From assembly GCA_027922465.2 (NCBI GenBank), contig BQMF02000225.1, forward strand, positions 124,001 through 188,000: a stretch of DNA of 64,000 nt. The letters run 5' to 3'. The stretch comes from Turritopsis dohrnii (taxonomy: Eukaryota > Cnidaria > Hydrozoa > Anthoathecata > Oceaniidae). Numbering within the stretch: position 1 is the first letter of the stretch; every line of letters begins with the position of its first letter. The notes under the pieces are model-generated. The model saw nothing but the letters and a program-made list of their open reading frames with translations. It was not told the origin of the DNA and ran no database searches. Position numbers and translations under genes: made by a program. Below, piece after piece: positions 47,324-59,005 of this stretch.

Positions 47324-47455
47324 GATGGAGTCTCAATTGGAAGACCCGTTTCAGTGAATTCGGTAGGTTGTTTGACGAATAAAGTAAAAACAAAAGTAGT
47401 TATCCCGAAGAATCCAAGATTTTACAAAAGAAAAGTCGATGACATTTTGCTATAG
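47324..47455 (+). pseudogene. Reverse transcriptase remnant, Penelope-like
   Basis: The frame reads DGVSIGRPVSVNS and then NPRFYKRKVDDILL before a stop. The pair DGVxxGxPxxxxxA and FYxRxVDD is the B-to-C motif spacing of Penelope-like reverse transcriptases, with the catalytic YVDD changed to KVDD. Only about 44 residues remain. Confidence 0.5.
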
Positions 47456-47926
47456 ACAAAGGAAGAAAAACATGCCAGATGAATGATTCAATGCACCATT
47501 CTCAATTCTTGATCAACTTATGAAAGAGAGTGTTAGACTCACTTTCCAATTACTACTTTGACATGTCAGTTGCTGTCGTCACTTATTAGTCACATCTTAA
47601 TTGGTCGTTAAGAAATTATTGATATCATTTGGTGAAAAGTGAAAAGTTCAACATTCTTTTTTATTTAACTTTATTTAATCGCAATAATGGAAAGCTGTAA
47701 TTGATCGTCATGACAGCAAGTGATCTTTCATCATCATTGGGGGCTCTCCCGAACTCTGCAAATTTGAGTAATCAACCTTTCCCGAATTACTGTTTAAATT
47801 GTGAATGGTGACCGAGTATCACATCTAACCTCGTTTTGATGCCCTCCATTCTCTCACTGATTTTATTACTTTATAACTTAATAGTTTTTATTTTATTATT
47901 TTAGTCCCAATTTCTATTGTGGGTTT

Positions 47927-48470
47927 ATGGCTGCAAAGATTTACAATAAACTTCCTATGTATTTCAGAAATGAAAAGTCATTTTTTAAATTTTCAATGTT
48001 ATTAAAAGAGCACCTCATATAACTAATATTTTTGTAATTTTTGTATTATATGTCTGATGTTTAATATTTACGTTCGAGTTTTTTATTGTTTTTGATCATT
48101 TTTTACTATTTTAACTGCACATATTTCCGACACGTTTCTGTATGATGTAAGGAGACTACTAATTTCCAATGTTTTGGTCTCTTTTTACATCATACATTAA
48201 TTATAGTATATAAGATCTTGCTTTTTTCTCTGTGACGTCTTCTTTTTTCTGTGCGTCGTAATCAACGATATACTTCGTGAGTTTCCTATTTCAATGCTTG
48301 CTGCTTTTAGCGTTCTGTCAGTTTTTTGATTTCACTCCTTTGTTTTCACAGTTTTTTTGCCTTCTTCATTTCTCACATTTTATATTTTCTTTTGTTTTTA
48401 TATTACAGGACACATATGGAAACAGCATATTTGTTGATATGTAAATTTCCTGTATGAAATAAATAAATAC
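47927..48470 (+). mobile_element. LINE 3' end: last residues of ORF2 and 3' UTR
   Basis: The frame 47927-48022 reads AAKIYNKLPMYFRNEKSFF and ends LLKEHLI. The pattern of a WN-like residue, LP, R, S, F and a final LK is typical for the end of LINE ORF2 proteins of the L2/CR1/RTE kind. About 430 bases of UTR follow, ending in AAATAAATAAATAC. The 5' part is missing, as expected for truncated LINE copies. Confidence 0.5.
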
Positions 48471-49065
48471 ATCGTAATGTTTTTTGAGGCCAATTGTTAC
48501 AAACACAACTGTAGTTTCTCAAAATTTCATTTACAGTGAATCATTTTGTGTTATTAAACATGTAACTGTGGACAAGTATTCGGCGGGACTCTGTTTCTGA
48601 TTCATGAACAAAGCACTTTGAAAGTACAAAATAGCTTTTACTTAGTTGAAATTAACGGTAGCGCATTCGTTAATTTTTAGAATGTCTGGATTTTCAGGAC
48701 CAAACAAGTTTGATAACTTTTTGTAAATATACGGAGAATGTATTCGTGTATGGTATTGGTAATCTTGTCTTTCATTGAAATCCCGGAGAATGACTTCCTG
48801 ATTTCTGGTGCTATTGATGATCACGTGACAGATGAAATCTATGAATGCTTTACAGATTTGGAATTGATGTACGTCATAGCAATAGAATATTGAAAATTGG
48901 AAGATGTTGTATCAAACACGGAAAAATGTTACAAACATTTTTATGGAAGGGTCATGAATTCACCTATTACAAATCAGGGTGCGTAGAAAATTGTTTGATG
49001 TGAATGTGTTATTTAAAAATAAATACCTCATTTGAAAATAAATATTTGTCAGTCTTGGAAATCTG

Positions 49066-49725
49066 TATAATTGGACGCTTAACTTCCGCGAAATAGCAGT
49101 GCAATTACACTCCTACGCTAAAACGCCAACTTTTTAAGAGTGCTATTACACGGCTATGAAATCGTCGAGATGCAGGCGGTAAACGTGCAATTGCAGGCTT
49201 AAAAAGCTACGATTTTGAAAACGCGTTATTACGCGGTTATCCCACGTTTTAACTGACAGCTGCACGCTTAAAAAAATTCTTTTTGACTCAAACTTTCCTT
49301 TCATATTTGTTTTTGCTATCAAGAATTGTGTTTTAAATCCATTCATATCTCCTACAAAACTTCAAAATATCCCTGTATAAATTTTATATCAAAGTTTCCT
49401 GAAAGAACTTCCTCGTGTATATTCATCTGCAACTATCTTTAAGATTTTTTAGCTTTTGTTATTTTGTTTATCTTCATTTGGCTTCTTTCTTTTTCTCGGC
49501 ATTTCCTACCCGATATTCCCGGAAACGAATCTGAAATAGGACTGTTTTACGTAAAATTTATCGTAGAATAAGATTCAAAAATCAGTTTTTCCCCGTTTGA
49601 CTACGTGTTTTCCCGATTAAAGAAAAACTGAACCCACCTATTTCACTTAAGATTCTCCAGGCAGGGCGGAAAATTAAGCGTGCAATTGCAATGTTACGCC
49701 CGTAGAAGTTAAGCGTGCAATTATA
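49066..49725. mobile_element. MITE with TATAATTGxACGCTTAACTTC ends
   Basis: The left end TATAATTGGACGCTTAACTT is matched in reverse by the right end (TATAATTGCACGCTTAACTT). The similarity continues for about 40 bases, including AGTGCAATT-like and GTAACATTGCAATT blocks. GTGCAATTGCA and AAGCGTGCAATT recur inside. There is no protein-coding content. A short GACTGTTTGT direct repeat follows the right end. Confidence 0.6.
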
Positions 49726-49812
49726 AGACTGTTTGTGACTGTTTGTGACTATTTATATAATTTATATAATTTGATGTTTAATTGGTTAATAATAAAAGTC
49801 TAATTTCCATGT

Positions 49813-50118
49813 ATGAGAACGAAGAGAACGATAACAACAGAAGAGAAACATCCAGTAACATGGAAATTTAGAACAAACACGTCAGGCAACAAAGGTTGGC
49901 GATCCTTTTATGCAAAAAGTGGTTATGGCACATTGACAGTGCATACAATACAACTGAAAAAGCAAAATATAGCTATTCAGAAAGTTAGCAATTTTGAATC
50001 GAACAATAACACTGAGAAAAGCACTGTTTCAATAAAACTTGCTACACCTGCAGATAAACCGTTACTATTGAATTTGTATCCCTTTATAATATTTGATAAA
50101 GCAACAAAATTGTTTTAA
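49813..50118 (+). other. Unassigned open frame of 101 codons
   Basis: This is the longest open frame between 48500 and 51400. Its composition (charged N-terminus with TWKFRTNTSGNKGWRSFYAK, then polar text) is protein-like, but no motif or family is recognised. No splice sites link it to neighbouring exons. It may be chance in AT-rich DNA. Confidence 0.2.
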
Positions 50119-51040
50119 GATAAAAATAGATAAAATCAATTCTATAGACCATCCTTCTTTAAAAGTATCTTCGCAACATCTATCAGTTGTCCTTTGTGTT
50201 TTAACCAAGATATGAACACCTTTTTTAGGCATATTAGCTGCAACTTTTACTTACTCACAATAACAAAATATCTTTCAAATAAACCGTGATTAAATTAAGG
50301 AAGATGCTTTTTGGCTTTAAGATTTCAAGACGTAGCACAATGATATATATCTAGTCTCAAAATACAACATTGAATTGCAAATGTTTGGTCAAATTTGACA
50401 AATTGCGATTTGTGAATTCGACAATTCGGATGTTACGTAAACATTGTATAGTGTTTCTTTTTTCTTCATTTGTCAGTGAGTCAAGCTATAAAGCACCATA
50501 ATATATTCCTAACACGAATCTTGCTCTACTCCAAGGGTCAATACTCAGACCAATCAATTTCGAACTTGACGTAAGAAAACATACCTCGCTACCGTCAATA
50601 CACCTTTCCTGAATTTCTTTTTAAACACTGTGTTATAGCCTAGCATCTAAGTTTCACCTCTTTTTCAAAAACTCTTAATTACTTTTAATTATTCCACTGG
50701 GGAACGGAAAAAATAAGTAACTATTACTTACTGAGAACATTATGCAATTAGAAAAACAATTAAAAACATAGAAACGAGGCGAAACTTGATAACTAAGCAT
50801 TAACTCGGCATTTAAACAGAAATTCGGGAAAGGTGTATTCTTCCGAAATACAGGGTGTCTCGCAAGACCTGGGTTCCAAAATAAAGTTCAATATAATTGA
50901 CAAAAATGGTTTTTTAAAAAAAATGAATTTTAGTAGAAACTTTAACTTAATACCTTTCAACTCCAACTTGTATTTTGCAAAAAGCTTCACCAATTATTGA
51001 GTAAATACTACGGAAGCGTATTTGTGCCATTTTCTAGTTT

Positions 51041-51250
51041 CTCCACATAAAAATTCCTATGTGAAATTTTTTGATTCATATTTTTAAAAAAAATTCCACA
51101 TAGGAATTTCTATGTGAAGTTTTTTGTTGCTTTTTTGAATTTCTCCACATAGAAATTTCTACGTGAAATTATTTTCATTTTTTTCTTAGTTTCTTCACAT
51201 AGAAGTTTCTATGTGAAATAGTTTTTAAACTTTCTATTTTCTCCACATAG
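51041..51250. repeat. Cluster of four palindromes spaced about 50 bp apart
   Basis: Palindromes of the type CACATAGAAATTTCTATGTG occur at about 51044-51064, 51098-51117, 51144-51163 and 51197-51216, with a half copy at 51242-51250. Each is followed by a T-rich spacer, giving a tandem unit of about 50 bases. Single substitutions differ between units, often with matching change in the partner arm. Confidence 0.75.
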
Positions 51251-51443
51251 ATTGAAGAGGCATTAAGTAAAGTGTATAGGCACCAAGTAAAGTGTATACC
51301 AAGTGTTTACAGCAAGATGGCGACTACGAGAGATATACACGAGAAAAGTGAGGGAAATTTTCCTGCATTGTTGATATTGTTTAAGTATAATGCTGCTAGT
51401 TATTTACTAAATATGTATGTGATTATGATTAATACGCTTAGAA

Positions 51444-54400
51444 ATGGAAAGAATCACGGAATATTTTGAGGTTACAAGTATAAAGAAATAACTGCATTGA
51501 TGAATGGTAAAGATAGAATGAAGATAAGGTTAGTTAATTAACTAGTCACAGTGTGATTTCATGTTTTCTGAATATAATCTTTATAAATTTCTCAATTCAT
51601 TCATTACATTGTTATGACAAATGGATGTTAAAACCCCTTTAATTTTAGTTTGCGACAACTGAAGAGACATTTGAAAACCTTGGGACTGTCCAGAAGAAAA
51701 ACAAACTGCCCATTTAAAGATATATGTGATATTGTCCAGGTTAATATCAGATTAGTTTTCCTTACCCTTCAATTGTTTATGGTATATTAACTTATATTTC
51801 AAAGGATTTGTATATAATTTACAAGAAAAATACTTTCTCTTTAATGTACAACACCTAGCTTCAATGAAAAAATAGGTGAATAGGAAATAGTTATAGCTAT
51901 AGTATATTATTTATTTAACAATTACACAAAAATGCTCATGCAGTTGTTAAAAGAAACCCCCTAGATTAAATTTATGTTTATTCACTTGCTATTGCATGGT
52001 ATTCTTTAGGAAGAAATAAATACCAGCGGAAATTTGTTAGGATATAGACGGATGCATCACAAACTAAGAGTTGTGCACAAAGTTCAAACTAGCCAGTAAG
52101 TTATAACGCTCAACAATTGTTGCATGCGCACGTAAATTTGTAGGAGTTTAAAAGGCTTTTCTTCACATATTCAGCTTCACTTTCCGATTTTCTTCATATT
52201 CAATGTTTCTTCATCTAAATGTGCAACAGCTAAATGCCCTTCGAAATTTCATTTAGTAAATTTTAATTTCATTACTAGGAATATCGTCAGAGAAATCCAA
52301 AATATTCTCAATCCAGAAGGTGTAAAACAAAGAAAGGCAAAACGATTGACCAAAAGAAAGTATATAGCAAAAGTGAGCGACATGTCAATGATATTGAAAT
52401 AATTAAGCAATTTTTGTTTTTTGTCTTCAGTGTGGGTTTTATAACCTTGATATTTTTTGTAATGTTAGGGATCAAATTACATATGGCACATAGATGGCTA
52501 TGACAAGCTTAAACCATATGGTTTTTGCATACATGGATTTATAGATGGGTGAGAAATCATTTTAAAGCTTTTTTGTTTATTTTTGAATGTATAAAGGTTA
52601 TTATAGGGCGTAAAAATGAAAACAGATACAGTTTTCACCTCATTTTTTTAAAAATGGCCATCATTTGCCCTGAAATCTTAACCAGCGCTAAGGAGATATT
52701 AAAGAAATTGAATGATGTTAGCTCATTTAAAAGGAAATAAATTTGTGATGTATAATATACTCCATATGTTTTATATATAGATACTCCCGTAAAATGCTAT
52801 GGCTTGAAACTGCATCATCAAACAATGACCCAAAGATAATTGCAAATTACTATCTTGAATGCGTTAGGAAACTGAATGGTTTTTTGCATTATTTTTCATT
52901 TTCTTTCAATTTCATATTTTCATTGGATTAATTTCTATCCATAGAGTTTTATTTATCAAAATCTCGTACTTCTTGTGACATATTAAATGTTATGCCTTTT
53001 AATGTTTAGGAACAGCTAGAGTCATACGGGGTGATGCTGGTAATGAAAATGTCAGAGTCGCTGCAATTCAACGATTTTTTAGATGCTACCACAATGACAG
53101 TATGGCAGGAGAGAAAAGATTTCTTTTTGGAAAATCTACATCCAATCAGGTGCATATTTTTAGCAAGTAATTTGTTGGAAATCGAAGCTTTCATCCTTTG
53201 AAAAATGATTTAATTTTTCCGTATTTCCCTGATTCATTTTATTTTGTTCTTTTTCTATTAATTTTAAGTGAATTTACTTATAACTGCAAGTTTTAGAATA
53301 GTTCCAGAATTATGAACAATTAGCAGTTGAAGTAAACTCCTACAATGGGGCCAAGGAATTTTAATACAGTATAGTATTAAATTTAAATTACGGTATTATT
53401 ACTTCTATATTTCAGCGCATCGAAGCATTTTGGTCACAATTACGGCGGTGCTTTGGACAGTGGTGGATGAACTATTTCAAGGTATACACTTTTGTATGTA
53501 TTATTACTCCGAAATAAGATAACTATTGACCTATTTGAGTTCTAGTCGCTTGAATTTTAAAGGGTTAGCAAACATCACAATTTCTTAGTCTTAAGGCTGA
53601 AATACACTATCATTTTTCAATGATCATTTTTCAATGATACATTCCAATGACATTGGAAATTAAAAATTTTGGCGCGAATACACTATCATTGAAAATTACA
53701 AACATGGACTCTGAGGAAGAAACAGCAGCTGCTGTCGTTATCAAAAAAGAAAGTTGAACGCAGAAAATCAAAAGAAAGAAGTGCATGGGTAAAGGCATGG
53801 CTATATAGACGAAATAAACTTGGCATCTATAATACCCTCATGCATGAACTACGAGTGGGGGAAATCGCAGAATATACGAGATTTTTAAGAATGCCACCGA
53901 GTATTTTCGATGAGCTGCTTCATCTCATAGACGTTCATATTACGAAAAAAACACGAGACCCAATCCCTGTTCAACTTAAAGCACATTGTCCCAGTTCATC
54001 CCTGAATTTTGCGAAGCCGTTTACATGCGATTAAAACTTGGTTGACTCCTCCAAATTTCAATAAATGTTTCAGTTGCTTCTCACGTCGTCATTTTCGCGT
54101 GTAAAAGTCTTCAAAATGTTGTTTTCGTTTATGTTAGCGTCTAAAATCACATCGCGTGAACCGAACACGTGCGCGAAAACAATAGATTCGATTCGAAACA
54201 ATAGAAAAAAAATGACATTGAAAAATTAAAAGTTGAACATGTTCAACTTATCATTTTTCAATGTCATTGAAAATTAGAGTGTAAAAAATGACATTTTTTT
54301 CTGAATACACTGTCATTTTTCAATGATCATTGAAAAATGATCATTGAAAAATGATAGTGTATTTCAGCCTTTAGTCATTATTTTTAGGATATGAAAGATG

Positions 54401-54992
54401 AAGGAAGTTGGAATGATACAGATCCTGTTCAAAGGTGATGTATTGCTGTACTTTTCTTGCTTTATTCTCTTTATTGGTTTTATTTGTCTATTTATCAATC
54501 ATGTGATAATGCAGTGTTCAGTAGACTAGAAGGAATGTAATCTATCTAATGCTTTTCGACTTTCAGAGAGTGCTTGAAATTCTGTTATACATTGTCATTA
54601 AAAAAGAACTTCGAGAAGTTATGCTGTTGCATAATTCACACCGTATAAGACCGTATCCTAACCAAGAATGTCCAAGTGGAATTCCTGACATACTATTTAA
54701 TTTGCCTGGGTACAATGGTGAGCAACAAAAAAGCATTTAAAATGTCTCTGGCCTATCTCCTTCACCCTCATTGTTAATTGAGAAATGGTCTGAATTTTAT
54801 TTCATTCAATTTCATCTAGGCAATTTAAACTACAAGAGGCAGGTTGCATGCAGTGACATCAAATTAGCAGAGCAATACTGTGTTGCCGCATCTCCGTTTG
54901 GATGTAATGAGGACTTTGAAAAAGTGGCCCTTCATTATATGCTTCAATATAATGCAACTTTCCCAAACACTGCGGATGAAGCCAATATATAG
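51444..54992 (+). CDS. Multi-exon rve integrase-core protein gene (transposase-derived)
   Basis: Exons: 51444-51531 (with a frame problem near 51470), 51650-51739, 52010-52095, 52279-52372, 52469-52548, 52781-52878, 53010-53149, 53416-53481, 54388-54434, 54567-54717 and 54820-54992. The protein has an N-terminal helical part (LRQLKRHLKTLGLSRRK, then GYRRMHHKL) and an integrase core: WHIDGYDKLKPYGFCIHGFI carries Asp 1, VIRGDAGNENVRV Asp 2 and NQRIEAFWSQLRR the Glu. The C-terminal part has HRIRPYPNQECPSGIPDILF. The family, with its unusual intron-rich structure, recurs as uncharacterised integrase-core proteins in cnidarians and fish. Single-base frameshifts near 51470 and 54595 leave open whether the copy works. 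Confidence 0.75.
53594..54370. mobile_element. PIF/Harbinger deletion derivative with TTA target duplication
   Basis: The ends AGGCTGAAATACACTATCAT are perfect inverted repeats of more than 35 bases, and TTA duplicates the target on both sides (53591-53593, 54371-54373), as is usual for PIF/Harbinger. Inside, plus strand 53740-54034, a remnant of the Harbinger nuclease remains: LGIYNTLMHELRVGEIAEYT and FLRMPPSIFDELLHLI. The catalytic part is deleted. The subterminal zones repeat TTTTTCAATGATCATT. It lies in an intron of the integrase-core gene. Confidence 0.85.
53740..54034 (+). pseudogene. Fragment of a Harbinger nuclease
   Basis: After a frame change near 53750 the text reads RRKSKERSAWVKAWLYRR and then the conserved N-terminal block FLRMPPSIFDELLHLI, which precedes the DDE core in PIF/Harbinger transposases. 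The core itself is absent, so the fragment is non-functional. Confidence 0.7.
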
Positions 54993-54999
54993 TAATAAC

Positions 55000-56106
55000 C
55001 TTATCTAGTATCTTAGTCTTTATCTTTCCATCAAAAGCTAAACCTTAAGTAACAGTGATTTCATCCAGGAATGTGTTCACCTAAAAATTTGAAAGCATCA
55101 AACTTCTCGGTTGAAGCTTCTTAAAGTAACTTCTACTCTTCCAATGATGATAGTTAGAAGCAATTTAAATATTCAAACAGAGTTTAGACACGACAACAAC
55201 TCCGCGGCCACAATGCAGTAGGGAGCTTTAGCAATCGCAACGGCAACGAAGTCGGCGACGTGTTTAAAACAAAAGCTTTGTATTCTATTTGGAATTTGTT
55301 TAGAAAGAGTGTCTATCGCTTATGACACCATTGGGTAGATAATTACATCATTAACACGTTTGCACGTTCTATGTACAACTTGAAAAATCATGTTTCGGAG
55401 TCGTGTTGACAACGGAAACGCGATTATCGAGATAAGTCGTTTTTTCTTATGTAGATTTTATAGCAACTTGATAACTTTCCAGTCGATATAAGTTTATCAA
55501 TTGAATTGTTTCTCTAACGAAAGTAAGTTCTTCAAACTTTTATTTGGTAGCAATTATTGAATTTCTGCGAAAGCAAGAAATACATTAAAACCGGCTTTGT
55601 TTTTGTTTTTCTTCTTTTTCTTACTGTCCAAACCTAGCGGTTTTTTGAAAATTCATGCGTGCAGTTACATGAAACCAAAGCACCGTGGAAAGTGTCAGTG
55701 GAAAGAAACACTTTTAGATTGTACAGAAGTGGATTTTTAAGTTGAAAAACGAAAGTATATAGAAGAAACTTATAAATATCTTGAACTGTGATCGTTCTTT
55801 TCTAACTAAAAAGAAATTCTCAAGGTTTTGTAAACAGAAGAGTCAAAAAGGTATATATTTGTTTATTTTTAGTGGAAACATGTCTTGAGATTCTTTAAGC
55901 ATAAAAACAAAACAACCTTATTTGTTTCGTATATTGGCTGTTATGCTTCTTAAGATCTGGATACTTAAGCTCAGCTCAGTTTCCTCTTCAGCTCCAACAT
56001 CAAATATGTCTACTCTGCACCACTTACTTTTAATGTTTGAAGTTCAATATTTTGATGTTTTTAAGATTTTATTGTTTGATCATTTGCTAAGTTATACACT
56101 GTCAAT
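55000..56106. other. Intergenic repeats, dispersed family locus 2
   Basis: 55560-55680 repeats the unit seen at 29548-29670 (AAGCAAGAAATACATTAAAA and AACCTAGCGG). No gene was recognised. The frame at 55922-56209 ends in LINE-like text and is described separately. Confidence 0.45.
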
Positions 56107-56209
56107 GTTCCTCATTGTGAATGGCCTTCCTAATCACATTAAATTAAAACATCTTCCAGCTGTCCGTAAATTCAAAACACAATACAAAACTGTCCTTTCA
56201 GTTATATAA
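56107..56209 (+). pseudogene. LINE ORF2 C-terminal fragment
   Basis: The text VNGLPNHIKLKHLPAVRKFK then TQYKTVL fits the last residues of LINE ORF2 (WNxLPxxIR, S, FK, LKxxL). Only about 30 residues are present. Confidence 0.4.
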
Positions 56210-56299
56210 TAATTATGTGTGTGCTTTTACATATAAGTATATATGCTTTTAATGATCAAAAACTTCGTTAACTTTTTGACGGTACACATCAAATGTTTA

Positions 56300-56730
56300 A
56301 AGAATATGATTTACATACGTACACTGTGATATCTGAAAAAGATCAATATAAGCTTTATATTTCGCACCCGCAAAATAAAGGATGTTTTATGTCCTATAAT
56401 AAAGTTTCACATAGTGTCGATTACACTTTCACAATGCATATAAAATCAGAAATGCAATGTTATGTTGTAAAAATCGTTCAATCTTTTTTCGAATTTTCAC
56501 AAACAGGTCAAGAATGTCAACTTAGATCAAGAATGTTTGTGAGTGCATGTCACATCGTTAATCAAACTAAAACAGAAATTCAGAACTTTTAAAGTTTATG
56601 AGTCACGTGCATATTCATTGTGATATCTGAAAGGATCAATGTATCCTTGATATTGTTTCGTAACAACAAAATAAGGAATATTTAATGTCATTCAGATGTA
56701 TTCCAGTTTATTGGCAGCTATATGCATTAT
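56300..56730. repeat. Diverged tandem duplication
   Basis: The block from ACACTGTGATATCTGAAAAA at about 56320 to TTTTATGTC recurs from CATTGTGATATCTGAAAGGA at about 56617 to TTTAATGTC. This makes the 99-codon open frame at 56293-56592 unlikely to be a gene. Confidence 0.45.
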
Positions 56731-56869
56731 AAATCTCACGTAGTGTTAATTATCCTTCTTGACAATGTCCTGGGAAATACATGATTAGAAATGTGATGTT
56801 TCATTTTGCAAATCATGTAATCTTTTTTCACATTTCAAGTATGTCATATGTGATCTTTTATTTTTCAAG

Positions 56870-56925
56870 CTTCAGCAGAGTTTGCAGAAATCCTTTTGCC
56901 TGTTAGGGCATCATGTTATTTTTTT
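56870..56925 (+). repeat. Dispersed CTTCAGC...CCTGTTAGGGCATC repeat
   Basis: This copy matches those at 30118-30170 and 30386-30435, with a handful of changes. It marks the right-hand part of the same interspersed family that starts at 55560. Confidence 0.5.
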
Positions 56926-57332
56926 TGTGTGTGTGTTTGCTCACGTCGTCGTCTCCGTTGCCGTCGCAGTTGCTAAACTTCTCTAGTGTTTTAACGGAAG
57001 TTCTGGATGGGTCTATTATATATTTGCTGGTCAAGTTAATATGCAAGCTTCTCTTTAAACGTCGATATTTCGCCAAACTATCCAGCTCCACCTCCTAGGG
57101 AAATGTGTATTGCGATCGTGTGTGCAGGATCAACTTATCAAATAATGAACAAACAGATTCTGAGTTATAACGCAAAAGTAATCGTTTGTATTTCACCTAT
57201 ATATGTTACAAGTTCAAAACACCAATTTCAACACAAATGTTTTAAAAACAATATATATATATTAAAATAATTTAAAACAATTTAAAACAATTAAATAATT
57301 TAAAACAATTTAAATTTAAAACAATAAAACAA

Positions 57333-58328
57333 TTTACCGCTAATTATTCACCAGACAGTATTGATTTTCTCGATGTCAGGGTGATTCGTAGGGGGAAAAA
57401 ACTTGTCACTGACCTCTTTGTTAAGCCAACTGACACCCATCAATATTTGGATGCGTCATCTTGTCATGTGTACCATTGTAAACGCTCAATTCCATATAGC
57501 CAAGCTCTTAGATTAAACCGAATTTGTTCGGAGCCGGAATTTTTTGATCATAGGTGTAATCAACTTGAGGAGTGGCTTAGCAAGAGAGGTTACAAGGACA
57601 GGATGGTACGTGAACAAATTTTGAAAGCTCGAAAATTCAAACGAACCGAGCTTTTGTTTCGTGAGAACCAGAAAAAGAAATCTCCTGGAGTAGTTTTGAA
57701 TATAACGTACCACCCTGTCTTCGGAGAATTGAAAAAAATTCTATCCGATATACATATTTTATTAACACCTAACAATGAACATCGCAAGGTTTTCCAAAGC
57801 ATTCCAATAGTAGGTTTTAAGCGGGGAAGAAGTTTGAAAGACATTTTAGTTCGTGCTAAGTTGCCAAAAATTGGGCAACCGGGGTGTAGGGGATGTGGAG
57901 GAAAACGTTGCGAGCTGTGTCGTTTTATTACGGAAACTAGCAGTTTTTCTAGGAGGGATGGAAAGGAATATCAAATTAAACCCGTTGATCTAAATTGCAA
58001 CTCTCAATTTGTGGTTTATCTAGTTACCTGTAAAACGTGCGGCATCCAATACGTAGGAAGCACGGGTCCTCCTTTTCGAAAAAGATTTAATAATTACAAA
58101 TCCTGCTTCAAGAAACACGTATTGGGTGACGTCGTTCCACAAGCTGGTTTCCATGCACATTTCGCTCAGGAGGACCATCATGGACGCGAGGACTGGGATT
58201 TTAGACTTATCGACAAAGCAAGTAACCTACCCTCAGTTAGACGTAGGGAGGATTTTTGGCAGGAAACTTTAAATACGTTTCTCCCTGATGGCCTGAATGA
58301 GCGGGATGTTCTATTAGATTTTGGATAG
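57333..58328 (+). CDS. Penelope-like element: end of reverse transcriptase and GIY-YIG endonuclease
   Basis: The open frame starts inside the reverse transcriptase thumb (SIDFLDVRV, FVKPTDTHQYLDASSCH, KRSIPYSQALRLNRICS). It continues through a Cys-rich CRGCGGKRCELC knuckle to a GIY-YIG nuclease (YLVTCKTCGIQYVGSTG, then RF-NNYKS and a final ETLN). This is the hallmark of Penelope-like elements. The frame is intact over more than 320 codons, but the element is 5'-truncated at about 57333. The last codon is at 58328. Confidence 0.88.
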   Translation, partial: FTANYSPDSIDFLDVRVIRRGKKLVTDLFVKPTDTHQYLDASSCHVYHCKRSIPYSQALRLNRICSEPEFFDHRCNQLEEWLSKRGYKDRMVREQILKARKFKRTELLFRENQKKKSPGVVLNITYHPVFGELKKILSDIHILLTPNNEHRKVFQSIPIVGFKRGRSLKDILVRAKLPKIGQPGCRGCGGKRCELCRFITETSSFSRRDGKEYQIKPVDLNCNSQFVVYLVTCKTCGIQYVGSTGPPFRKRFNNYKSCFKKHVLGDVVPQAGFHAHFAQEDHHGREDWDFRLIDKASNLPSVRRREDFWQETLNTFLPDGLNERDVLLDFG

Positions 58329-59005
58329 GTGCTTTCCTTAATGGTACATTTGTTTTTAGTTTGTTTGATTTTATATTTAAGTTTTTATAATTTTCCTATA
58401 TATTATTTTGCCTTTTGGTTACACTAGATTGAGTATTCTCTGCGGGTTATTGATTTAACCTGATAGGCCTACTTGTATATAGTTACCCCCTATTTACTTT
58501 TGATCATTTTGACAACTGTAACCTAGTATATTCTCTAGTGTATATTTTATATAGCTTTCTGTGTTTTTGTTTTCTCTTATGGCCTTTAGAGAGAAGAGGC
58601 TGTAAGTGTTTTTTTTTTTTTTTTGTATGTATTTTCACCGACCTCACTTACGTACTTTTTTGTTTTGTTATTTTTCAGTTGCTTAATACTGTTATCATCT
58701 TTTAATTTGTAAATGACTCTATAGTTATATTCTATTGTTTCTAGCGAATTCCTTTATGTAGATATCTTTTTAATACACCTTGTTGACTTCTTTACGCACG
58801 TTTCATTTGTTGTATATTTCACACAATTTCTTTACCCACTAATTTTATTCTATTTATTTCTATAGTTTTTTAACCCCCTTGTTAATTGTCATTTTTTTAG
58901 AATTTTTTGTTGAACCATATAAATTTCCTTGTCAGTAGAAGCAATGTACACTTGATAAAGACACATAGTTGGTCGAAATATTGTCATTATTAATATCTGT
59001 GTTTT
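58329..59005 (+). mobile_element. 3' UTR of the Penelope-like element
   Basis: T-rich sequence follows the stop. Near 58950-58985 the text TTGATAAAGACACATAGTTG followed by GTCGAAATATTG resembles the end motif of Penelope-like elements, which in complete copies is part of a hammerhead-type ribozyme. The core bases do not match a functional ribozyme. ATATATATTAAAATA repeats lie on both sides of the insertion (about 57250 and 59055). Confidence 0.45.

Noticed and set aside
51041..51250. CRISPR-like array
   Set aside because: Units are palindromes separated by T-rich text that is itself similar between units. There are no unique spacers and the genome is eukaryotic.
56293..56592. 99-codon frame as a gene
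   Set aside because: Much of it is repeated in a diverged tandem copy downstream, and no domain or splice support exists.
57513..57844. Minus-strand frames opposite the Penelope-like element
   Set aside because: They are shadows of the intact plus-strand reverse transcriptase and nuclease frame.
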